Below are positions 24,084-32,450 of a DNA stretch of 64,000 nucleotides, in pieces. The notes below the pieces were generated by a model. The model was not told the DNA's origin and did no database searches. It was given only the letters and a program-made list of their open reading frames with translations. The stretch spans positions 1 through 64,000 of the forward strand of contig NZ_JMQI01000026.1 of assembly GCF_000695625.1 (NCBI RefSeq), written 5' to 3'. Both the position numbers and the translations under genes were made by a program. Numbering within the stretch: position 1 is the first letter of the stretch; each line of letters starts with the position of its first letter. Source of the DNA: Amycolatopsis rifamycinica. Its GTDB lineage: Bacteria > Actinomycetota > Actinomycetes > Mycobacteriales > Pseudonocardiaceae.

Positions 24084-27000
24084 TCAGTAGCGGGCCTGCG
24101 GCGGCACACCCGCGATCCCGAAGATCTCCTCGGCCCGGCGGCGGCACTCCCGGCCCTCCTCGGGGGAGCCGAGCGCGGTCCGGGCCTCCGCCATCCCGGT
24201 CAGCGCCCGCGCTTCTTCGATCCGGTAACCGATCTCCGTGGCGAGGGCGTGGGCCTGCTCGTGCAGCACGAGGGCCTCGGGATGGGCGCCCTCGGCGCGG
24301 CGCAGGCGGCCGATGAGGTTGGTGATCACCACCCGCCGGATCGGTGTCCAGTGGGCGCGGTGGTGCTCCAGCCCCAGCGTGACGAACTGCCGGGCCTGCT
24401 CGGCCCGCCCGAGCCGGTGCCCCACCAGCGCCGACACGGCGTAGGCCAGTGCGACGTCGCCGGGAGCACCGAAGTTCTCGCCCAGTTCCCGGGCCAGGGC
24501 CAGCTGGGCGTCGGCCTCCTCGAGCGCGCCCAGTCCGAAGAGGGCGAGGGACAGGTCGACGAGCGCCACGACTTCGTTCTCCCGGGCCCCGACCTCCCGG
24601 TTCAGCTCCAAGGCCCGTCTCGCCGTGTCCACCGCTTCGGTGTAGCTGCCCTGCTGCTCGTGGAGCGAGCTGAGGTTGACCAGGGACTCCGCCTCGGCCC
24701 GCCGGGCGCCGAGCTCGCGCTTGATGCGGATGGACTCCTCCAGCAGCGGCAGCGCCTCGGTGAGGCGGCCGGTGGTGGACATCAGCAGGCCGAGCATGCC
24801 GGTGTCCTTCGCCATCCCCCGCCGGTCGCCCACCTCGGTGGCCAGCCTGAGCCCCTCGTCCGCCGCCTCGATCGCCTCGCCGAACTGGCCGTGCTTCCAG
24901 TGCGCGACCGCCGAGTTCGACAGGCTCAGGCGCAGCAGCGGGGCGTCACCGAGCCGGCGCGCCGACACCACGGCCAGCTGCGCCACCTTGACGAACTCGG
25001 CGTACAACCCGGCCGCGTCGAGGTGGAAGACCAGGTTGCGGGCCAGCCGGACCACGTGGCGGTCGAACCCCTGGGCGTGCGCGAGCGCCACCGCTTCCCG
25101 CAAGGTGGCCTGCTCGCGTTCGAGCCAGGCACGGGCGGTCTCCCGGGTCGGCAGGTGCGGGAGCGCGGGCGCGGGTTCCGCGTTCACCGGCGGCAGTTCC
25201 GCCCGGCCGGGGAACAGCAGGTCGCAGACGCGGTCGGTGACGTGCACGAAGTAGTCGAGCAACCGCTCGAACGCACCACGGGTGCCCTCGGCGTCGTCCC
25301 CCGCCTCCTCTCCGGCGTTGACGTGGGCGACGAAGCTGCGCACCAGGTCGTGGAAGGTGTAGTAGCCGATTTCGTGCTGCTGCACCATGTGCGCGTCGAG
25401 CAGGACCTCCAGCACCGTCTCGGCGATGTCCGGGGGCAGGCCGAGCAGGGCGGCGGCGGAGTGGACATCGATGTCACGTCCGGGGTGCAGGCCCAGGACG
25501 CGGAACGCGGCCCGGTGGCGCGGAGCCAGCCCCTCGTAGGAGATCCGCAGGGTGAGGTCGACCCCGCGGCCGCCGGCCTTGAGCTCGTCCAGGCGGCGGG
25601 ACTCGTCGCTCATCCGGTCGGCGAGGTAGCCGATCGGCCACCGCGGGCGGTTGGCGAGCCTGCTCATGGCGATGCGCATCGCCAGCGGGAGGTGGCCGCA
25701 CAGCTCGACCAGCTCGGTCACCGCCTGCGGCTCCGCCTCGGCGCGGCGGCTGCCGAGCAACCGGGCGGCCATCGCGACCCCGTCTTCGGTGCTCATCGTC
25801 CCGAGCGACATCCAGTCGGCACCGTCGAGGTCGATCAGCCGGGTCCGGCTGGTGATCAGGACCAGCGACCCGGGGCTCAGCGGCAGCAGCGGCCACACCT
25901 GGTCGACGTCGTAGGCGTTGTCCAGCAGCAGGAGCAGCCGGCTGGACGCCGTCGTGGTCCGCCACAGCATGCCGCGCGCGTCGGGGTCGTCCGGCAGCTC
26001 GTCGGCGGGCACGCCGAGCATGCCGAGCAGGACCTCGATGGCCCGCTCGGGCGACAGCGGCTGCCCGCCGGAGGTGTAGCCGCGGAGGTTGACGTAGAGC
26101 TGGCCGTCCGGGTACCGGTCGGCGACCAGGTGCGCCGCGCGCACGGCCAGCGACGTCTTCCCCACGCCGCCCATCCCGTCGATCGTCACGATCTTCGGGC
26201 CGGCACCGGCCGGCGCCTCGATGCGGCTCAGCAGGTCCTCCAGCTCGGCCTTGCGGCCGGTGAAGTCCGCGAGGTCGTACGGCAGGGTGCGGGCGGGCCG
26301 GGCGGCCGGCGGCTCCGGCGGGGGCGGCGGGTCCGGCGTGAGCGGGGCCGGCGGCTCCGGGGTCCCGAGCCCGGGATCGTTGCGCAGGACGCGCTCGTAC
26401 AGCTGCGCGAGCGCCGTCCCCGGGTCGATCCCCAGCTCGTCGGACAGCAGTGCGCTGACCTTCCGGTACTCCACCAGCGCGTCCGCCTGCCTGCCGGACC
26501 GGAACAGGGCGACCATGAGCTGCCCGCGCAGCTTTTCCCGCAGCGGGTGGGCGGCGATGTGCTCGCGCAGCTCGCCGACCAGCTCCCGGGCCTCGCCGCG
26601 CGAGAGGCGCATGTCGATCAGCTGCTCGACGGCGTCGAGGTAGCGCTCCTGCAAGGCGGCGTCCGCCGCCCGGATCGCCGGGCCGCCACCGCCGGCGAGG
26701 ACCGAACCGCGCCGCAGCTCCAGCGCGCCCTGCAGGTGCGTCGCCGCCTCGTCCCAGCGCCGGTCCGATGACGCCTTCCTGGCCTTCTCGAGCAGGCTCA
26801 GGAAGACGTTGACGTCCACCTGCTCGGCGGGCAGGACGGCGCGGTAGCCGGGGCCCTCGGTCAGGATGATCTCGTCGCCGGCGGGGATCAGCCGGCGCAG
26901 CCGGGCCACCGCCTTGCGCACCTGGTGCGTCGCCGTGGCGGGGGGCTCCTCGTCCCAGACCGAGTCGACCAGCTGCGAGACGCTCAGCACCTGGCCGGAT

Positions 27001-27131
27001 TCCAGCAGCAGGGCCACCATGACCCGTTCCTGGACGGCACCGCCGAGGTGGATCCGGCGGCTGCCGGACCAGCACTCCAGCGCCCCCAGGACGTTGATGC
27101 GGAGGTCCGCGTCCGGCGGTGAACCGTTCAT
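24084..27131 (-). CDS. AfsR-like large SARP with NB-ARC and TPR domains
   Basis: 1015 residues. ATG 27131 is chosen because GGGGGGCGAGG precedes it and the SARP domain starts directly after (LRINVLGALECWSG). Order: OmpR-like DNA-binding domain (1-100), activation domain (to about 255), Pro-rich linker (about 270-300), NB-ARC ATPase with Walker A GMGGVGKTSLA and kinase-2 LLLLLDNAYD, winged-helix (about 560-620), and TPR-like repeats in the C-terminal third (GDAPLLRLSLSNSAVAHWKHG, ESIRIKRELGARRAEAES). AfsR-type proteins integrate signals, often Ser/Thr kinase phosphorylation, and activate secondary metabolism. It is transcribed toward the PKS operon on the same strand, so control of the cluster is likely but not shown. 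Confidence 0.93.
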   Translation of the reverse strand: MNGSPPDADLRINVLGALECWSGSRRIHLGGAVQERVMVALLLESGQVLSVSQLVDSVWDEEPPATATHQVRKAVARLRRLIPAGDEIILTEGPGYRAVLPAEQVDVNVFLSLLEKARKASSDRRWDEAATHLQGALELRRGSVLAGGGGPAIRAADAALQERYLDAVEQLIDMRLSRGEARELVGELREHIAAHPLREKLRGQLMVALFRSGRQADALVEYRKVSALLSDELGIDPGTALAQLYERVLRNDPGLGTPEPPAPLTPDPPPPPEPPAARPARTLPYDLADFTGRKAELEDLLSRIEAPAGAGPKIVTIDGMGGVGKTSLAVRAAHLVADRYPDGQLYVNLRGYTSGGQPLSPERAIEVLLGMLGVPADELPDDPDARGMLWRTTTASSRLLLLLDNAYDVDQVWPLLPLSPGSLVLITSRTRLIDLDGADWMSLGTMSTEDGVAMAARLLGSRRAEAEPQAVTELVELCGHLPLAMRIAMSRLANRPRWPIGYLADRMSDESRRLDELKAGGRGVDLTLRISYEGLAPRHRAAFRVLGLHPGRDIDVHSAAALLGLPPDIAETVLEVLLDAHMVQQHEIGYYTFHDLVRSFVAHVNAGEEAGDDAEGTRGAFERLLDYFVHVTDRVCDLLFPGRAELPPVNAEPAPALPHLPTRETARAWLEREQATLREAVALAHAQGFDRHVVRLARNLVFHLDAAGLYAEFVKVAQLAVVSARRLGDAPLLRLSLSNSAVAHWKHGQFGEAIEAADEGLRLATEVGDRRGMAKDTGMLGLLMSTTGRLTEALPLLEESIRIKRELGARRAEAESLVNLSSLHEQQGSYTEAVDTARRALELNREVGARENEVVALVDLSLALFGLGALEEADAQLALARELGENFGAPGDVALAYAVSALVGHRLGRAEQARQFVTLGLEHHRAHWTPIRRVVITNLIGRLRRAEGAHPEALVLHEQAHALATEIGYRIEEARALTGMAEARTALGSPEEGRECRRRAEEIFGIAGVPPQARY

Positions 27132-27657
27132 CGGACCTCGCCCCCCTTCGGCACGCCGGCTGCCCCCGCCCAGTGCAAAGTCCGCCCTTCCGTGGAGGAA
27201 AACCCGGTCCCGCCGGCCCGTACCGCTGCCCAGCCCCACTCATGTTAGGCAGAAAACGAGCGGATTTTCGCCCACCGGCCGGAGGCAACCCGCAGGACGG
27301 GTGCAAGCAGGCAGCCGCGGCGAGCTGAACGGGCAACATCCCGGGGCGGTACGGAGAAAATCATTGACGGAACGGGAGAGCATCGGTAAACCTCCGTCCA
27401 GCGCACGGCTTTCCCCCGTTCGGCCGTAGCGGGGGCCCGATTTCGCCTGCTACTCAACAACTCTCGGCGGCGCACCGGGTTTCCGCAGCCTGGTGAAGGA
27501 ACCGGCAGCGGCGGCATTTGCCCGTGGTGCGCACCGGGTACCGCCAGCTTCTGGACCGGCACCGCGGCACGTCGGCCGGGCCGTGGTAACCGAGCCGGAG
27601 CCGGCTCGGCGTTTCAGGCATGCGTCTTCCACCAGCGCACCAGCCCGGAAGCCGCCC
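27132..27657. other. Intergenic region upstream of the AfsR-like gene
   Basis: About 525 bases without a supported gene. It should hold the promoter of the AfsR-like gene. An AT-richer patch (aaaacgagcggattttcg, 27256-27273) carries an AAAA/TTTT half-symmetry. On the plus strand TTGACG near 27364 lies 17 bases before TAAACC, but no plus-strand gene follows. Long ORFs here show no family resemblance and look like high-GC artefacts. Confidence 0.4.
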
Positions 27658-28572
27658 CTAGTTTCCCGGGCCGACGCGGCGGCCCGGGCCGACGTCACGT
27701 TCACTGCCCGTCCCGTGGTCGGCCACATAGGACGCCGGCTCCACCGGCTGGTCGGTGAAGAAGCGGACGGCCAGGTCCGCGACGTCGGCCGCGCGCTCCA
27801 GGACCACCCAATGGTCCGCGTCCCTGATGCTGACGAACCGGCTGCCCGCGATCGTGGCCGCGAACTCCCGCTGCCGGTCCGGGGAGGTGATCGAGTCGTG
27901 CTCCCCGGTGAACACCAGCGCCGGTACCCCGGACAAGCCGCCGTCGAAGGCCGGGCCGCTGATCAGGGACCGGCGCAGGTACTCCATCACGTTGGGCACG
28001 TGCACGGCGACGTGCAGCATCGACCGCTTGACGTACCGGTACACCAGGGACCGCCGGGGGATGTGGCGGCCGGGGTCGAGGCACAGCTGCATCCGCGCGG
28101 CCACCGTGGCGAACCCTTCGGCGTCGCCGACGGCGAGGTGGTCGGCCGCTTCGCGCAACGACGCCTGCTGCGCGGGACTGGTGTGCGAGACCACGCCGCC
28201 GAGGACCAGCCGCGCGATCCGGTCCGGGTTGCGCTGGGCGCACCCGAAAGCGAGTTCGGCGCCGTAGGAATAGCCGAACAGGTTGATCCGCGGTACGCCG
28301 AGGTCGTCGATGATCCGGTCGATCGCCCGGCCCATGAACGTGGTGTCCGACCCCGACGGCAGCGGGTCCGAAGTCCCCATCCCGGGCAGGTCCGCGGTCA
28401 CCAGGTCCGTCAGCGGCGTGATCCGGTCCTCCATGTGGGGCCAGCCGTGACTGCCCTGGAACCCGCCGCCGAGCACGACCACCGGCTCGGTCCGCGGAGC
28501 GGGCTGCCGCAGCCGCCGGTAGCTGAACCGCGTCCCGTCGATCGCCAGCGCACGGACAACTTCCTCGTACAT
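27658..28572 (-). CDS. Alpha/beta hydrolase
   Basis: 304 residues from ATG 28572, 34 bases after the ketosynthase stop. Nucleophile elbow FGYSYGAELAFG, oxyanion segment VVVLGGGFQGSHGW, acid in VFTGEHDSITSP, His in RDADHWVVLE. This is a complete alpha/beta-hydrolase fold without signal peptide. In an operon with an ACP and a FabF-like enzyme it may release or edit an acyl chain as thioesterase or esterase. Substrate not predictable from sequence. An upstream GTG (28647) would overlap the ketosynthase gene and is less likely. Confidence 0.85.
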   Translation of the reverse strand: MYEEVVRALAIDGTRFSYRRLRQPAPRTEPVVVLGGGFQGSHGWPHMEDRITPLTDLVTADLPGMGTSDPLPSGSDTTFMGRAIDRIIDDLGVPRINLFGYSYGAELAFGCAQRNPDRIARLVLGGVVSHTSPAQQASLREAADHLAVGDAEGFATVAARMQLCLDPGRHIPRRSLVYRYVKRSMLHVAVHVPNVMEYLRRSLISGPAFDGGLSGVPALVFTGEHDSITSPDRQREFAATIAGSRFVSIRDADHWVVLERAADVADLAVRFFTDQPVEPASYVADHGTGSERDVGPGRRVGPGN

Positions 28573-28606
28573 GCTCCGCTTTCTGCTTCCTGGAACCGCC
28601 GAGGGC

Positions 28607-29854
28607 TCAGCTGCTCTTCGTGAGGACGAGCGCGGCGTTGTGGCCACCGAAGCCCATCGACGTCTTCACGGCGCACTCGAACGCCGCGGGCCGCGCTTCC
28701 TTGGCGACGACGTCGATCGGGATCCGGATGTCGCGGGTGCGGAGGTTGCCGGTCGGCGGCACCAGCTGCTTCTCCAGCGCCAGGACGGTCAACGCGGCCT
28801 CGATCCCGCCGGCCGCGCCGAGCGCGTGCCCGGTCATGGCCTTGGTGGAGGTGACCAGGGGGACTTCGCCGAGCACCCGGTGCAGCATCCTGGCTTCGAT
28901 GAGGTCGTTCATCACGGTGGAGGTTCCGTGGGCGTTGACGTGGCCGACGTCGGACGGCGCCACGTCCGCGTCCGCCAGTGCCGTCCGCAGTGCCCGCTCG
29001 ATCCCGGCGCCTTCGGGATCCGGCGCCACCGCCGCGTAGGCGTCGCTGGAGGCGCCGTAGCCCGCGATGCCGGCCCGGACCCGCGCGCCCCGCGCCGCCG
29101 CGTGCTCGGCTCGCTCCAGGACGACGAGGCCGGCGCCCTCGCCGACGACGAAGCCGTCGCGGTCGGCGTCGAACGGGCGGCACGCCGTCGACGGATCGTC
29201 GCGGCGCGTGGACACCGCCCGCATCTGGCAGGCACTGGAGATCAGCAGCCGGGAACACACCGATTCGGCGCCGCCGGCGATGGCGATGTCGCACGCCCCG
29301 GCGCGCAACAGCTGCAGAGCGGTACCGATCGCGACCGTGCCCGAGGAACAGGCCGTGGAGACGCTCAGGCTCGGCCCCCGGGCGCCGAGGTCCATGCAGA
29401 CGCTGCTGGCGGCGCTGTTCACCGTGGTCATCGGCGCCAGCTTCGGCGACACCCGGCGCGCCCCCTTTTCCGCGAGGACGGTGCTTTGCTCGTCGTAGAA
29501 CGGAAGCCCGCCGTGGGCCGAGCCGATGACCACCGCGACCCGGTCGGTGTCCCACCCGGCGGTGTCGAGCCCCGCGTCCGCCACCGCCTCCCGGGCCGCG
29601 ATCACCGCGAGCTGGGAAAACCGGTCCATCATCCGCATGGCCGGCACGCCCAGCCGATTTTCCGCGTCGAGGTCGTCGATGGTGTACATGAAGTCGCACG
29701 ACAGCCCGTGCAGTTCGTCGCGGTGCCGGACGCCCCGCGCGGCACCGGACCGGGTCACCCCGTGCCACGCGGCGTCGGCTCCGATGCCCGCGGCGGTGAC
29801 CAGCCCCAGGCCGGTCACCGCCGCGGTGGGCCCGCTGCGGGAGCGCGCCGTCAC
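28607..29854 (-). CDS. Beta-ketoacyl-ACP synthase (FabF/KAS II type)
   Basis: 415 residues; its GTG start overlaps the stop of the ACP gene (GTGA). The active-site Cys is in VSTACSSGTVAIG, the two His in NAHGTSTVMND and KAMTGHALGAAGG, with CAVKTSMGFGGHNAAL at the end. The length is that of a complete KAS II. The GTSTVMND form matches FabF-like enzymes of specialised clusters as well as primary metabolism. Coupled to its own carrier protein and a hydrolase, it forms a minimal chain-extending set that is separate from the modular PKS. Confidence 0.92.
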   Translation of the reverse strand: MTARSRSGPTAAVTGLGLVTAAGIGADAAWHGVTRSGAARGVRHRDELHGLSCDFMYTIDDLDAENRLGVPAMRMMDRFSQLAVIAAREAVADAGLDTAGWDTDRVAVVIGSAHGGLPFYDEQSTVLAEKGARRVSPKLAPMTTVNSAASSVCMDLGARGPSLSVSTACSSGTVAIGTALQLLRAGACDIAIAGGAESVCSRLLISSACQMRAVSTRRDDPSTACRPFDADRDGFVVGEGAGLVVLERAEHAAARGARVRAGIAGYGASSDAYAAVAPDPEGAGIERALRTALADADVAPSDVGHVNAHGTSTVMNDLIEARMLHRVLGEVPLVTSTKAMTGHALGAAGGIEAALTVLALEKQLVPPTGNLRTRDIRIPIDVVAKEARPAAFECAVKTSMGFGGHNAALVLTKSS

Positions 29855-30102
29855 GCCGCGGTCTTCTCGTCGACCACCGTGGTCAGCTGCCCCACGGTTT
29901 CGCGGGTGGTCAGCTGGATGTCTTCGAGGTCGATGCGCAGGCGTTCTTCGAGCAGCACGCGCAATTCTTCCAGGGCGAGAGAATCCATGCCGAGCTCGCG
30001 CAGCGAGGCCTCGGGCCGGACGTCGACCGGTTCCACGCCGAAGGTTCGGGTCAGGAGAGTGGCGATTTCTTGTTCAGCGGTCACGCTGCTCTGGACTCCC
30101 AT
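29851..30102 (-). CDS. Acyl carrier protein partnering the adjacent ketosynthase
   Basis: 83 residues with the phosphopantetheine Ser in ELGMDSLALEELRVLLEE. Start is uncertain: ATG 30102 has no good ribosome-binding site, whereas GTG 30084 (VTAEQEIATLL) follows GGGAGTCC and would give a 77-residue protein of normal ACP length. Translationally coupled to the ketosynthase. It probably carries the nascent chain for that enzyme. Confidence 0.85.
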   Translation of the reverse strand: MGVQSSVTAEQEIATLLTRTFGVEPVDVRPEASLRELGMDSLALEELRVLLEERLRIDLEDIQLTTRETVGQLTTVVDEKTAA

Positions 30103-30170
30103 TCACATTCGCGCGAACCACCTTGCTGCGGTCGCGACACGGCACATCGGCAGATACCCCCGCGACCGAC

Positions 30171-30180
30171 AGTTATATCC
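30171..30180 (-). promoter_or_regulatory. Candidate -10 region for the ACP/ketosynthase/hydrolase operon
   Basis: Reading the minus strand, GGATATAACT is the most AT-rich segment of the 184-base gap upstream of the ACP gene and contains TATAAC. No good -35 lies 17 bases upstream, so the site is tentative. Confidence 0.3.
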
Positions 30181-30286
30181 GCCCCCGCGGCAAATGGGAG
30201 CCACTTAGCTCGATGGAGTGAATTTCTGGCGAGCCGAAAACCGCCGCCCGAAGCCCGCTCCGCCGGGTGGGTTCGAAGCGCGTCGC

Positions 30287-30616
30287 TCAGTGGCCGGCGC
30301 CGGTGCCGCCGTCGGACACGCCGGTGCCCGCGCAGTTGTCCGGCGACTCGCCGTCGCCCACGCCGACGCCGTTGGCGACGTCGTGGAGCGGCACCTGAAC
30401 GAGCAGGATGTTGAAGTCGTTGTCGCAGAACCCGACCGTGCCGCTGACGTTGTGCAGCGCGTCGGTGTTTTCGAGGTTGACCAGGCTGAACTGGCTGGTG
30501 GAATCGGAGCCGCCTTCGTAGCCGTAACCGTTCCAGGTGTCGGCGGTGGCGACGCCACCGGCCAGGAACGCACCGGCACCGAGCGCACTGGTCACGACGA
30601 AAAGCTTCTTCAGCAT
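30287..30616 (-). CDS. Small secreted protein of unknown function
   Basis: 109 residues with AAGGAG 9 bases before ATG 30616. A clear signal peptide (MLKKLFVVTSALGAGAFLAGG, cleavage near VATADT) leaves a mature chain of about 84 residues rich in Asn, Asp and Gly with two cysteines (VGFCDNDFN and DNCAGTG) that could pair. The segment LLVQVPLHDVANGVGVGD resembles small exported proteins of aerial actinomycetes that have repeated VNVLxxQVPxxxxxxG elements, but I would not assign a family. Probably surface-associated or extracellular. Confidence 0.75.
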   Translation of the reverse strand: MLKKLFVVTSALGAGAFLAGGVATADTWNGYGYEGGSDSTSQFSLVNLENTDALHNVSGTVGFCDNDFNILLVQVPLHDVANGVGVGDGESPDNCAGTGVSDGGTGAGH

Positions 30617-30700
30617 GCGGGAGACTCCTTGAATTCGGAAAGCTTGACCGGGGCGACCGCGACGGTGTTCCGTCGCGCGCGAGCAGAAAATACTGGCGTA

Positions 30701-30718
30701 GTGGTCCGGCGCACCACT
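30701..30718. promoter_or_regulatory. Short dyad upstream of the small secreted protein gene
   Basis: AGTGGT and ACCACT flank a 7-base centre (ccggcgc) about 90 bases before the start of the secreted protein. Its symmetry and position suggest a regulator site; no regulator is assigned. Confidence 0.3.
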
Positions 30719-30793
30719 TCAGAACCCATCGGGTGACGCTCGCGGGCCGCCGAGCGCGGTGTTGTTCACCCGGTCGTGGCACACCCCCGGCGG

Positions 30794-30821
30794 CCACCGC
30801 GCGGTGCCGCTCCCGCGGTGG
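30794..30821 (-). terminator. Hairpin after marR
   Basis: Perfect 8-base arms CCACCGCG / CGCGGTGG around a 12-base loop, 10 bases past the MarR stop in its direction of transcription. There is no U-tract, which is usual for high-GC actinomycetes. Confidence 0.45.
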
Positions 30822-30830
30822 TGCGCCGGA

Positions 30831-31376
30831 TCAGAGCCGCCGCAGGGTCCGTCCGGTGAACGGCGCCCCGAGGTCGTCGCCTTCGACCTGGTTCGCGATC
30901 TGGCGGCCGATATCGGACAACTCGGTCACCTGGCCGGGCCGGAGCGCGTCGAACACGTACCGCCGGACCGCCGCCACGTGGCCGGGGGCGGCCTTCTCGA
31001 CCACCGCCATGCCCTCATCGGTGAGGGTCGCCTCGATGTAGCGGCCGTTCTCCTCGCTGGGCGCTCGTCCCATCCAGCCGCGCTGCTCCAGGCGTTTGGC
31101 CACATTGGACAGCCGGGACACCGAACTGTTCACGTGCTGGGCCAGTTCACTCATCCGCAGGCGCCGGCCGGGAGACTCCGACAGGGCGGCGAGCACGAGG
31201 TACTCGAAGAAGGAAAGGCCGCTGTCACGCTGCAGCTGGGCGTCGATCGCGCCCGGCAGCCTGATCATCAGCCAGGACAGGGCGATCCAGGCGTCGCGCT
31301 CGTCCGGCGACAGCCACTCGGGTTCGTCCTGGCCCTTCACGCCGGCGATCCTACCCATCGGCCGAGCCGCGTCCAT
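30831..31376 (-). CDS. MarR-family regulator
   Basis: 181 residues with the winged-helix core FFEYLVLAALSESPGRRLRMSELAQ, recognition helix region NSSVSRLSNVAKRLEQRG and wing EENGRYIEATLTDEG. A shorter start (Met7) is possible. It is divergent from the F420-type oxidoreductase gene, with an 88-base gap holding a 9-base dyad. MarR proteins dimerise on such palindromes and release DNA when they bind a phenolic or lipophilic ligand. It probably represses itself and the oxidoreductase/SDR operon. Confidence 0.9.
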   Translation of the reverse strand: MDAARPMGRIAGVKGQDEPEWLSPDERDAWIALSWLMIRLPGAIDAQLQRDSGLSFFEYLVLAALSESPGRRLRMSELAQHVNSSVSRLSNVAKRLEQRGWMGRAPSEENGRYIEATLTDEGMAVVEKAAPGHVAAVRRYVFDALRPGQVTELSDIGRQIANQVEGDDLGAPFTGRTLRRL

Positions 31377-31384
31377 CCGACTGA

Positions 31385-31424
31385 CATTTCAAGCTTGATT
31401 TCACACTTGAAATGAGGCTAGGGT
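31385..31424 (+). promoter_or_regulatory. Promoter with overlapping MarR-type operator
   Basis: CATTTCAAG (31385-31393) and CTTGAAATG (31406-31414) are perfect inverted arms with a 12-base spacer. A plus-strand promoter, -35 TTGATT (31396-31401), 17-base spacer, -10 TAGGGT (31419-31424), lies across the dyad, so a bound repressor would block RNA polymerase. The site is between the divergent MarR and oxidoreductase genes. Confidence 0.75.
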
Positions 31425-31464
31425 CGACCGCGCAAGCACTCACCCCACCCCAGGAGGAACGTCC

Positions 31465-32379
31465 GTGAAGCTCGGCATCATGGTGCCCGTGTCCGGCGTC
31501 CACGCGTCGCCGTCGACCATCAAGACCGTCGCCCAAGCCGCCGAGCGGCTCGGCTACGACTCGTTGTGGACCTACGAACGGCTGTTGCGCCCGATGGCGC
31601 CGCTGCTGCCCGGCCCGGACGGCGACCTGGACCGCATCCCCGAGATCTACCACACCGTTTTCGAGCCACTGGAAACGTTGACCTACATCGCCGCGTTCAC
31701 CGACCGCATCGCGCTCGGCACCAACATCGTCAACCCGCTGTTCCACGCGCCGGTGGTGCTGGCCCGCAGGTACGCCACCCTCGACCAGCTCAGCGGCGGC
31801 CGCGCCATCGCCGGGTTCGGGCAAGGCTGGATGCCCCAGGAGTTCGCGACCGCCGGCGTGCCCATGAAGCGGCGCGGCGCGGGGTTCGACGACGTCATCG
31901 CGGCGATCCGCGCGTGCTGGGGACCGGACCCGGTGGAGTACGCGGGCCGCTTCTACTCGATCGAGGCCTCCGAGATCAATCCGAAGCCCGTGCGCGGGGG
32001 TATCCCGGTCGTCATCGGCGCGAACACCGACGGCGGCATCGACCGGGCCGCCGCCATCGCCGACGGCATCACGCCGCTGGCCTGGGACCTGGACACGGTG
32101 ACCGCGCAGGCCGAACGCTTCCGGGCCACCGCCGAACGCCTCGGCCGGAACCCGGCCACCCTCACCGTGACGGCACAGACCAACCACGCCATGCAGCCCA
32201 AGCCGATCGGCGACGACCGTCCGTTCCTCGCCGGCTCCCCCCGCCAGCTCGCCGACGACATCGAGCGGGTGCGGGACCGCGGATTCGACGGCGTGCTGTT
32301 CGCCATGCCGCCGACCGAGGAGATTCCCGTGCAGATCGAAATGCTCGACGAACTCCGCTCCCTGGTGCCCGCCGAATGA
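31465..32379 (+). CDS. LLM-class F420-dependent oxidoreductase
   Basis: 304 residues from GTG 31465 with a strong AGGAGGA site. Luciferase-like TIM barrel: MKLGIMVPVSG, AAERLGYDSLWTYERL, TDRIALGTNIVNPLFHAPVVLARRYATLDQLSGGR, GQGWMPQEF, GGIPVVIGANTDGGIDRAA, and the C-terminal DDIERVRDRGFDGVLF. The LSGGR and GxG elements place it among the F420-linked mycobacterial/actinobacterial subfamily. Such enzymes use reduced or oxidised deazaflavin on lipophilic substrates. It is the first gene of the MarR-controlled operon, suggesting inducible detoxification or catabolism. Confidence 0.9.
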   Translation: MKLGIMVPVSGVHASPSTIKTVAQAAERLGYDSLWTYERLLRPMAPLLPGPDGDLDRIPEIYHTVFEPLETLTYIAAFTDRIALGTNIVNPLFHAPVVLARRYATLDQLSGGRAIAGFGQGWMPQEFATAGVPMKRRGAGFDDVIAAIRACWGPDPVEYAGRFYSIEASEINPKPVRGGIPVVIGANTDGGIDRAAAIADGITPLAWDLDTVTAQAERFRATAERLGRNPATLTVTAQTNHAMQPKPIGDDRPFLAGSPRQLADDIERVRDRGFDGVLFAMPPTEEIPVQIEMLDELRSLVPAE

Positions 32380-32450
32380 GCCGAGCGGACGGCGGGCCGG
32401 CGACGACCAACACCCACCTCTCAACCACGCAGAGCCGGAGGCACGAAACC

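Noticed and set aside
20670..26771. 2033-codon plus-strand open frame
   Set aside because: Crosses the antisense of carboxylase, ATP-grasp and AfsR genes, which all have clear motifs on the minus strand.
27245..27562. 105-codon minus-strand ORF in the gap upstream of the AfsR-like gene
   Set aside because: No ribosome-binding site, mixed composition and no recognisable family.
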